Assembly: GCA_035995425.1 (NCBI GenBank)
Contig: DASYKM010000146.1
Coordinates: forward strand, 1-6,032
DNA length: 6,032 nucleotides
DNA from: CADEED01 sp035995425
GTDB lineage: Bacteria > Pseudomonadota > Gammaproteobacteria > Steroidobacterales > Steroidobacteraceae
Reading direction: 5' to 3'
Shown here: positions 1-6,032 of the stretch, piece by piece
Position numbering within the stretch: the stretch's first letter is position 1
Layout: each line of letters begins with the position of its first letter
The notes under the pieces: generated by a model
Database searches by the model: none
Told to the model about the DNA's origin: nothing
Seen by the model: only the letters and a program-made list of their open reading frames with translations
Position numbers and translations under genes: made by a program

Positions 1-357
1 GGCATCTCGAACTTCGTGACCTTCCTCGAGAGCACCTCGGCCTATCGCCGCGACCTGCGGCGCCCGGAGTACGGCGACGAGCGCCTGCCGCGCATGCGTG
101 CCTATCTACAGAGGATCTCGCCGCTGACCAACGCGGCGCGCATTTCCAGGCCGCTGCTGGTGGTGCAGGGGCTCAACGATCCGCGCGTGCCGGCCAGCGA
201 GTCCCAGCAGATGGTGACCCGGATCCGTGCCCGCGGCGGCGAGGTCTGGTATCTCGCGGCCAAGGACGAGGGCCACGGGTTCAAGAAGAAAGCCAACCGC
301 GACTTCTACCAGCGGACCATCGCCGCGTTCCTCGAGAAGCAGCTCGCCGCGAAGTGA
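1..357 (+). CDS. S9 family peptidase (prolyl oligopeptidase-like), C-terminal fragment
   Basis: This is the last 118 residues of a serine peptidase with an alpha/beta-hydrolase fold; the 5' part lies outside the window, and the frame is open to base 1. Visible family marks are the GISNFVTFLESTSAYRRDL stretch at fragment residues 1-19, the QGLNDPRVPASE segment carrying the probable catalytic Asp (fragment residue 60), and DEGHGF carrying the probable catalytic His (residue 92). The nucleophile Ser (usually GxSYGG) must lie upstream. The order Asp then His and the distance to the C-terminus (about 26 residues after the His) are normal for the S9 catalytic domain, so the 3' end is intact. Such enzymes hydrolyse peptides, often after Pro or Ala, or as dipeptidyl or acylaminoacyl peptidases; the subtype and the presence of a signal peptide or beta-propeller cannot be judged. 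Stop TGA at 355-357 directly abuts the stop of the convergent cytochrome gene. Family assignment is firm, substrate unknown. Confidence 0.9.
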   Translation, partial: GISNFVTFLESTSAYRRDLRRPEYGDERLPRMRAYLQRISPLTNAARISRPLLVVQGLNDPRVPASESQQMVTRIRARGGEVWYLAAKDEGHGFKKKANRDFYQRTIAAFLEKQLAAK

Positions 358-987
358 CTAGTTCGAAGAGAAGAAGAACTTCTTCTTCGGAACGACCTGC
401 AGCGCCGGCTCCTGGCTTGCGTAGTAAGCCGCGAGCTGCTCGATGTCTTCCCGGGTGAGCGTGGCGGCCATGCCGACCATGATGACGTTCTTGCGACCGC
501 CCATCTTGTAGTCGTGCAGCGCGCGTTCGATGTAGTCGCGATGCTGGCCCGACAGGGTCGGGTAGTCGGCGGTGATGCCGACGCCATTGGTTCCGTGGCA
601 GGCGAGGCAAACCTCGCTGGCCTTGGGACGCGCCGTGGCGGGCACGTCGTGCTTCGACACCGTGAGCACCTCGGGGCCGGAAAGGTACGCGGCGACATCC
701 GCCATGTCCTGCTCGTTCATCGAGGAGGCCTGCGAGTGCATGGTGCCGTGCGAACGCTCGCCGCTTTTGTAGGCCTTGAGCGCGGCCAGCAGATATTCCG
801 GGCGCTGGCCGTGCAGCTTCGGCACCGAGTAGGTCGGATAGACGTTTTTGTAGTTAGGGATGGCGTGGCAGCCGTTGCAGGTGTACGCGAGCACCTGGCC
901 GCGCTTGGCGTCACCGGCCGGCGCCTGGGCCATTGACGCCAGCGGCGCGAGGAGTAACAACACAACAGCTGAAATGCGCAATGCCAT
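358..987 (-). CDS. Diheme c-type cytochrome, cytochrome c4-like
   Basis: A 209-residue exported electron carrier made of two similar cytochrome c domains. Residues 1-20 form a Sec signal peptide (MALR, then a Val/Leu-rich core, with likely cleavage near SMA-QA), placing the mature protein in the periplasm. Domain 1 has heme motif CNGCH (residues 37-41) and probable axial Met83; domain 2 has CLACH (127-131) and probable axial Met170. Both Mets sit in the same pattern, M-x3-A-x2-[ML]-x3-D, before a DxxxxAAY helix (M83..D94 and M170..D181), supporting an internal duplication. The length matches cytochrome c4-type proteins, which pass electrons to terminal oxidases or other acceptors; the specific partner is unknown. 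The ATG at 985-987 is chosen because the signal peptide begins there. The frame stays open upstream, but that part is antisense to dtd. A GGGA about 12 bases upstream is a weak ribosome site. The C-terminus KKKFFFSSN is unusual and coincides with an inverted repeat. Confidence 0.93.
   Translation of the reverse strand: MALRISAVVLLLLAPLASMAQAPAGDAKRGQVLAYTCNGCHAIPNYKNVYPTYSVPKLHGQRPEYLLAALKAYKSGERSHGTMHSQASSMNEQDMADVAAYLSGPEVLTVSKHDVPATARPKASEVCLACHGTNGVGITADYPTLSGQHRDYIERALHDYKMGGRKNVIMVGMAATLTREDIEQLAAYYASQEPALQVVPKKKFFFSSN
361..393. repeat. Inverted repeat at the convergent gene junction
   Basis: The arm GTTCGAAGA (361-369) is the reverse complement of TCTTCGGAAC (384-393) apart from one extra G. 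The interior is itself a near palindrome of GAA and TTC triplets (GAAGAAG at 370-376, CTTCTTC at 379-385). It starts four bases after the S9 stop and lies inside the last codons of the cytochrome gene, where it encodes the KKKFFFSS tail. A transcript from either strand could fold here, so a role in ending or protecting both convergent mRNAs is possible. There is no following T-run in either direction, so it is not a classical intrinsic terminator. Confidence 0.55.
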
Positions 988-1074
988 GACTGAATTGATT
1001 CCCAGGCTCCCAAAAACAGGCCGCGATATTAAGGACTTGGGCGCGCAATTGCCACCGGGCACAATCGGCGCACA
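988..1074. promoter_or_regulatory. Divergent control region between the cytochrome c gene and dtd
   Basis: These 87 bases separate two genes read outward, so both promoters should lie here or slightly inside the genes. The stretch is more AT-rich than its surroundings. For the minus-strand cytochrome gene, TAATAT (complement of 1026-1031) is a possible -10 element, but no good -35 lies at the right distance. For dtd, TTGGGC (1037-1042) and CACAAT (1060-1065) are 17 bases apart and are a weak candidate pair; they would put the transcript start only a few bases before the TTG start. An 8-bp palindrome GCAATTGC is at 1045-1052. The region is certain by geometry; the individual boxes are guesses. 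Confidence 0.4.
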
Positions 1075-1551
1075 TTGATAGCACTCATCCAAAGGGTCAG
1101 CGAAGCGGCGGTGGAAGTCGAAGGCCGCACCGTGGGCAAAATCGGTCGTGGCATCCTGGCGCTCATCGGTATCGAGCGCGGCGACGACAGGGCGGCGGGC
1201 GTCCGCCTGCTCGAGCGCGTCCTCGGCTATCGCATCTTCGAGGATCTCGGCGGCCGGATGAATCATTCCCTGCGCGACATCGCTGGCGGCCTGCTGCTCG
1301 TGCCGCAATTCACGCTCGCGGCCGACACCCACAAAGGCACGCGCCCGGGATTCAGCGGCGCCGCGGCGCCTGAGACTGCGCGGGCACTGTTCGCGGAATT
1401 GCTGAGCCTGGCGCGCGCCGGGCACGCCGAGGTCGCCGGAGGTGAGTTCGGCGCACACATGCGGGTCTCGCTCGTAAACGACGGTCCGGTCACTTTCTGG
1501 CTCAGAATGCCCCCGAATGACAAAGAGTTAACCAACCAGCCCATCGCGTGA
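1075..1551 (+). CDS. dtd: D-aminoacyl-tRNA deacylase (DTD)
   Basis: A cytosolic proofreading enzyme that hydrolyses D-amino acids (and glycine mischarged on tRNA-Ala) from tRNA, protecting translation. The 158-residue product matches DTD end to end: MIALIQRVSEAAVEVEG at the N-terminus, LLLVPQFTLAADTHKG around residues 73-88, RPGFSGAAAP at 90-99, and the C-terminal VSLVNDGPVTFWL (131-143). This last block holds the Gly137-Pro138 pair, the cross-subunit Gly-cisPro motif of the dimeric active site. The other active-site motif is usually SQxT; here residues 77-80 read PQFT, so Pro replaces Ser. The tail after FWL is about 15 residues longer than in short homologues. The start is TTG at 1075: it gives exactly the family N-terminus and no ATG or GTG fits, though no clear ribosome site precedes it. 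The gene is divergent from the cytochrome gene and separated from tatA by 113 bases containing a promoter candidate. Confidence 0.95.
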   Translation: MIALIQRVSEAAVEVEGRTVGKIGRGILALIGIERGDDRAAGVRLLERVLGYRIFEDLGGRMNHSLRDIAGGLLLVPQFTLAADTHKGTRPGFSGAAAPETARALFAELLSLARAGHAEVAGGEFGAHMRVSLVNDGPVTFWLRMPPNDKELTNQPIA

Positions 1552-1596
1552 TGGGAGTCTCGCCTCGGCCGAACTTTCTTAGGTTTGGGACCTCTG

Positions 1597-1626
1597 TTGA
1601 CTTATCATTCGGCACTTAAATATCGT
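1597..1626 (+). promoter_or_regulatory. Candidate sigma-70 promoter for tatABC
   Basis: TTGACT (1597-1602, five of six matches to TTGACA) is followed after 18 bases by TATCGT (1621-1626, four of six matches to TATAAT), in the AT-richest part of the dtd-tatA gap. TAAATA (1617-1622) is an alternative -10 but at a spacing of only 14. A start of transcription near 1633 would leave a leader of about 30 bases. That leader contains a small hairpin, GGGCG (1636-1640) with CGCCC (1647-1651), ending just before the tatA ribosome site AGGAG (1654-1658). It suggests the tat genes have their own promoter rather than depending on dtd. Confidence 0.5.
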
Positions 1627-1664
1627 CATTTTTCGGGGCGTTCGCGCGCCCACAGGAGCGGCTC

Positions 1665-1898
1665 ATGGGCCCCATTGGTTTCAAAGAACTCGTCGTAATC
1701 CTCGTCGTGGTGCTGCTGATTTTCGGGGCGAAGAAGCTCAAGACCATCGGTTCGGATCTCGGCTCCGCCGTGCGCGGTTTCAAGAAGTCGATGAACGAGG
1801 GCGATCAGGAAGAGTCGGTCAAACAACTCAAGGCCGATGCCGAGTTTTCCGACGCCGAGAAGGCCCGGAATGCGGAGAAGAGCGAGACCAAGGTTTAA
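1665..1898 (+). CDS. tatA: Sec-independent protein translocase subunit TatA
   Basis: TatA is the small membrane subunit that assembles in many copies at a substrate-loaded TatBC complex so that folded proteins with twin-arginine signals can cross the inner membrane. The 77-residue protein has the standard layout: a short N-terminal segment, one membrane helix (about residues 6-20), the FG hinge (F20-G21), then an amphipathic helix with KKLKTIGSDLGSAVRGFKK (23-41, including the conserved F39), and a charged, Lys/Glu-rich cytoplasmic tail. A polar residue, Glu8, sits in the helix where Escherichia coli TatA has Gln8. The ATG is supported by AGGAG (1654-1658) six bases upstream and by the family N-terminus. 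It is first in tatABC, 60 bases before tatB. TatA rather than TatB/E is indicated by the FGAKKL sequence after the helix, in contrast to LGPEKLP in the next gene. Confidence 0.96.
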   Translation: MGPIGFKELVVILVVVLLIFGAKKLKTIGSDLGSAVRGFKKSMNEGDQEESVKQLKADAEFSDAEKARNAEKSETKV

Positions 1899-1958
1899 CC
1901 CGAGGCGCTCTCGTCTTCGCTATTCGCTCCCGACCACCGCCGCGCCGCGGAGCACTCC

Positions 1959-2408
1959 ATGTTTGAGGTTGGATTCACAGAACTGCTGGTGATCTTCGCG
2001 CTCTCGCTGGTCGTGCTGGGGCCGGAGAAGCTGCCCAAGCTCGCCCAGCAGGTGGGCCGCTGGGTCGGGCGTGCCCGCGCCATGGCGCGGCAATTCCGCG
2101 ATCAGCTCGAGGAAGAAGCGCACAACCTCGAAACCAAGGTGAACATCGACCCGGGCCTGGACACCTCGCTCGAGCCGAAACCCGCGGCTTCCGCACCGCC
2201 GCCCGCGCCGCCCGCGGCGACGCAGTCCGAGCCGGAGGAGAACTTCTACCCGCCCGATCATCACATGCATCCGGCGCAGCGCGCCGCCGCGGCGGCCGCG
2301 GCCGAGGCGCCCCACGCCGCCGCCACCGCTCCCGCTCCCGACGGCGGAGGACAGACCGAGCTCGATCTAACTAATTCGCGCGACGAAGAATCGCGCCCCA
2401 CCCCGTGA
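1959..2408 (+). CDS. tatB: Sec-independent protein translocase subunit TatB
   Basis: TatB pairs with TatC to form the receptor that binds twin-arginine signal peptides at the inner membrane. The N-terminus MFEVGFTELLVIF with Glu8, a membrane helix to about residue 20, and LGPEKLPKLAQQVGRWVG (20-37) are diagnostic, including the Gly21-Pro22 hinge and the following amphipathic helix up to about residue 60. The 149-residue length is ordinary. From about residue 70 the tail is low-complexity: Pro/Ala-rich, then a PDHHMHPAQR segment, an eight-residue run dominated by Ala, and a final acidic stretch; it is probably disordered and is the least conserved part of the family. The ATG at 1959 is backed by GGAG (1949-1952) six bases upstream. 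The TGA stop overlaps the GTG start of tatC by four bases, so the two partners are likely translationally coupled. Confidence 0.95.
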   Translation: MFEVGFTELLVIFALSLVVLGPEKLPKLAQQVGRWVGRARAMARQFRDQLEEEAHNLETKVNIDPGLDTSLEPKPAASAPPPAPPAATQSEPEENFYPPDHHMHPAQRAAAAAAAEAPHAAATAPAPDGGGQTELDLTNSRDEESRPTP

Positions 2409-3190
2409 GCGACGAAAAGAAAAGCGAAAACCTCGCCGAAGGTACGCTCATGTCGCACCTGCTCGAGCTGCGCGACCGGCTCATGAAGGCGATGCTGGCG
2501 CTGCTGGTGGCGTTCGTGCCGGCCGCCATCTACGCCAACGAGCTGTTCACGCTGGTCGCGAGACCGTTGCTCGCCAAACTACCCGAGGGCACCACGCTCA
2601 TCGCCACCAGCGTGGTGTCGCCGTTCATGACGCCCTTCAAGGTGGCGTTTTTCGTATCGCTGTTCGCGGCCATGCCGGTGGTCATCTACCAGATCTGGGC
2701 GTTCGTCGCCCCAGGCCTGTACCGGCGCGAGAAGCGTTTCGCCGTGCCGCTGCTGGTGTCCTCGGTGCTGCTGTTCTACGTGGGCGTGGTGTTCGCGTAC
2801 ATCGTGGTGTTCCCGCTGATGTTCAGCTACCTGGTGGGCACCGCGCCCGAGGGCGTGAAGTACATCCCCGACATGACCAGCTATCTCGATTTCGTGCTCA
2901 CCATGTTCTTCGCCTTCGGCATCGCATTCGAAGTCCCCGTGGCCGTGGTGCTGCTGGTGCTCACCGGGATAGTGCAGGTCGAGAGCATGTCCAAACATCG
3001 CGGTTACGTGATCATCGGCATTTTCGTGGTCGCCGCGATCCTCACGCCTCCGGATGCGATTTCACAATGCATCATGGCCATCCCCATGTACTTCCTCTAC
3101 GAGGGCGGGCTGGTGATGGCACGCGTCATGCAGAAGATGCGCCGCGAAGCGGCCGAGGCCGCCGAGAAGGAAGAAGCCGAGGCGAAATAG
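2405..3190 (+). CDS. tatC: Sec-independent protein translocase subunit TatC
   Basis: TatC is the core polytopic subunit of the Tat translocase; its cytoplasmic face recognises the twin-arginine motif. The 261 residues show the six-helix pattern (roughly 25-45, 74-100, 113-140, 161-188, 199-214, 219-238). Conserved marks are SHLLELRDRL (17-26; Glu21 and Arg23), YQIWAFVAPGLYRREKR (95-111, with Glu109 equivalent to Escherichia coli TatC Glu103), FPLMFSYL, FEVPVAVVLL (Glu176) and LTPPDAISQ (213-221, Asp217). The tail after helix 6 is Glu/Ala/Lys-rich and cytoplasmic. The GTG at 2405 overlaps the tatB stop and gives a family-like N-terminal extension, but has no clear ribosome site of its own. An in-frame ATG at 2450 is preceded by GAAGG at a seven-base spacing and would give a 246-residue protein starting at MSHLLELR. 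I favour GTG because TatC proteins normally have a short segment before HLxELR. It closes the tatABC operon. Confidence 0.96.
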   Translation: MSDEKKSENLAEGTLMSHLLELRDRLMKAMLALLVAFVPAAIYANELFTLVARPLLAKLPEGTTLIATSVVSPFMTPFKVAFFVSLFAAMPVVIYQIWAFVAPGLYRREKRFAVPLLVSSVLLFYVGVVFAYIVVFPLMFSYLVGTAPEGVKYIPDMTSYLDFVLTMFFAFGIAFEVPVAVVLLVLTGIVQVESMSKHRGYVIIGIFVVAAILTPPDAISQCIMAIPMYFLYEGGLVMARVMQKMRREAAEAAEKEEAEAK

Positions 3191-3256
3191 CAGGCTCGTT
3201 CGGCCGCGCCCACCCCTTGGCGCTGCAGCCTCACCGTCCGGCCCGCCCGCCTTGCT

Positions 3257-3288
3257 GGCGCCGGTGCGCTTGAGTCAGACTCGGCGCC
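3257..3288. repeat. Inverted repeat with nested palindrome upstream of the POT gene
   Basis: GGCGCCG (3257-3263) is the exact reverse complement of CGGCGCC (3282-3288). Between them lies the compact palindrome GAGTC-A-GACTC (3272-3282), which shares its last base with the right arm. The site is 43 bases before the POT start and 66 bases after the tatC stop. It could be a protein-binding operator or an RNA hairpin at the end of the tat transcript or in the POT leader. No T-run follows, so it is not an intrinsic terminator by itself. The repeat is visible directly; any function is a guess. Confidence 0.4.
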
Positions 3289-3293
3289 ATCGC

Positions 3294-3307
3294 GGCGCAA
3301 CAGCGCC
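3294..3307. repeat. Short GC hairpin in the POT leader
   Basis: GGCGC (3294-3298), loop AACA, GCGCC (3303-3307): a perfect five-base-pair stem with a four-base loop, five bases after the larger inverted repeat and 23 bases before the POT start codon. It is followed by CACAAAAATTC, which is A-rich rather than T-rich on the plus strand. It may be part of a structured leader with the neighbouring repeat. Short GC stems are common in DNA of this composition, so significance is uncertain. Confidence 0.3.
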
Positions 3308-3330
3308 CACAAAAATTCGGGGCTATAAAA

Positions 3331-4862
<1,532 letters not shown>

Positions 4863-4866
<4 letters not shown>

Positions 4867-6032
4867 CCCACGCTAACTACCTGCGCGGCGCCGCGGCGGC
4901 CATTGCCGCCGCCTGCCTGCTCGCCTCCTGCAGCAAGGGCACCACGCCGCCACCCAAGGTCGACGGGTTCGTGGCCGACGTGAACCACGACCTGATCGAC
5001 CTCAATCGCGAAGCCAACGCCGCCGGCTGGACGCAGGCCACCGACATCACGGTCGACACGCAGTACCTGAATGCGCGCGCCACCGATCGCTATCTCGAAT
5101 TCTTCAGCCGCAAGGCCGCGGAATCCAAGGTCTACGACGACGCCAAGATCGACGCGAGCAGCGCGCGTTCGCTCATGCTCATCAAGCTCGGCGTGAGTGC
5201 GCCGGCACCGTCCGATCCGGCCAAGCGCCGCGAGCTCGCCGAGCTCACCACCGAGCTCGATGCCATGTACGGCGAGGGCAAGTACTGCCCGCCGGGCACG
5301 AACAAGGACGGCAAGAAGACCGACTGCAAGAACCTCGATGAGCTCAGCGAGGTCATCGCCACGAGCCGCAACTACCAGGAGCTCACCGACGCCTGGGCCG
5401 GCTGGCACTCGGTCGCCAAGCCCATGCGACCGAAATATCAGCGCTTCGTCGAGCTCGCGAACGAAGGCGCGAAGGAACTGGGTTTCGACGATGTCGGCGT
5501 GCTGTGGCGCGCGGGTTACGACATGCCGGTCGCGGATTTCGAAAAGGAGGCCGACCGCCTCTGGAGCCAGGTCGAGCCGCTGTACAAGGGCCTGCACTGC
5601 TACGCGCGCGGCCGCCTGCAACAGCGCTACGGCAAGGACAAGGTGCCGGACGGCAAGCCGATCCCGGCGCACTTGTTGGGCAACATGTGGGCGCAGCAGT
5701 GGAACCGCGTGTACGACGACCTGCTCAAGCCGTATCCGGCCGCGAGCATCGAGTCCGCGGATCGCATGCTGCAGAAGGACAAGTGGGATGCAGTGCGCAT
5801 GGCCAAGTCCGCCGAGAGCTTCTACACCTCGATCGGCTTTCCATCGTTGCCGCAGACATTCTGGGAGCGCTCCATGCTCACCCGCCCGCGCGACCGCGAA
5901 GTGGTGTGCCACGCCAGCGCCTGGGACATGGACGACAAGGACGACGTGCGCATCAAGATGTGCATGCGGCCGAACGAGGAAGACCTGTTCACGATCTACC
6001 ACGAGCTCGGCCACGTCTATTACTACCTCTGG
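4863..6032 (+). CDS. M2-family dipeptidyl carboxypeptidase lipoprotein (ACE-like), 3' end missing
   Basis: A zinc metallopeptidase of the angiotensin-converting-enzyme family, which removes C-terminal dipeptides from oligopeptides. The first 390 residues are present and the frame runs off the window. A lipoprotein signal is seen at residues 1-23 (Ala-rich core, lipobox LASC with Cys23), and Ser24 after the Cys does not resemble the Asp inner-membrane retention signal, so an outer-membrane or periplasm-facing anchor is inferred. ACE-like blocks follow in order: YCPPGTN...DCKNLDEL (Cys142 and Cys155, probable disulfide), ATSRNYQELTDAWAGWH (166-182), IPAHLLGNMWAQQWNRVYD (267-285), FWERSMLTRP (333-342), REVVCHASAWD (345-355), KMCMRPN (365-371; Cys349 and Cys367, a second probable disulfide), and the zinc motif HELGH (His380, Glu381, His384). 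The downstream Glu zinc ligand is outside the window. The ATG overlaps the POT stop and has GGAGA six bases upstream. No frameshift or stop is seen, so it is truncated only by the window edge. Confidence 0.95.

Noticed and set aside
514..936. A 140-codon plus-strand frame inside the cytochrome gene, and other overlapping frames there.
   Set aside because: They are antisense to a protein with two CxxCH heme motifs and have no recognisable content.
988..1458. Upstream extension of the cytochrome c frame on the minus strand, giving 366 codons.
   Set aside because: The extra part is antisense to dtd, and a proper Sec signal peptide begins at the ATG at 985-987.
1630..1730. An 11-bp direct repeat, TTTTCGGGGCG, at 1630-1640 and 1720-1730.
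   Set aside because: A few 11-bp matches are expected by chance in 6 kb, and the second copy is explained by the conserved IFGA codons of tatA.
1901..1913. CGAG/CTCG mini-stem between tatA and tatB as an attenuating hairpin.
   Set aside because: Only four base pairs with a five-base loop and no T-run, so it is too weak to claim.
3324..3329. TATAAA as a -10 box for the POT gene.
   Set aside because: It sits one base before the ATG and has no -35 partner at the right distance, so it could not give a normal leadered transcript.

Overview
The window is gene-dense, GC-rich bacterial DNA with short intergenic gaps and no sign of phage, transposon, CRISPR or RNA genes. Complete tatA, tatB and tatC genes, a c4-like diheme cytochrome, a proteobacterial-type D-aminoacyl-tRNA deacylase, a POT peptide transporter and an ACE-like M2 peptidase lipoprotein together suggest a high-GC Gammaproteobacterium (Xanthomonadales, Nevskiales or Steroidobacterales-like). 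This placement is inferred from protein style only; no marker gene proves it.

Layout: (1) 1-357, plus strand, the C-terminal end of an S9 (prolyl oligopeptidase family) peptidase. (2) 358-987, minus strand, a diheme cytochrome c convergent with the S9 gene; the two stop codons abut with no base between them, next to a strong inverted repeat. (3) A short divergent control region, 988-1074. (4) 1075-1551, dtd, reading from a TTG start. (5) A 113-bp gap with a recognisable sigma-70-like promoter, then tatA-tatB-tatC (1665-3190), the complete twin-arginine translocase, with tatB and tatC overlapping. (6) A 140-bp gap with two small GC-rich inverted repeats. (7) 3331-4866, a POT-family proton-coupled di/tripeptide transporter, overlapping by four bases with (8) an M2-family dipeptidyl carboxypeptidase lipoprotein (4863 to the window edge), which is cut off just after its HExxH zinc motif.

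How the genes work together: the POT and M2 genes appear to form a translationally coupled peptide-scavenging pair. The envelope-anchored M2 enzyme would release C-terminal dipeptides from oligopeptides and the POT carrier would import them. The S9 peptidase at the left edge fits the same lifestyle but is on the far side of the Tat operon and is not evidently co-transcribed. Tat, dtd and the cytochrome are housekeeping or respiratory functions. I see no wholly new system. The points most worth a second look are the POT/M2 coupling, the Pro-for-Ser change in the Dtd active-site motif, and the inverted repeats at the S9/cytochrome junction and upstream of the POT gene.
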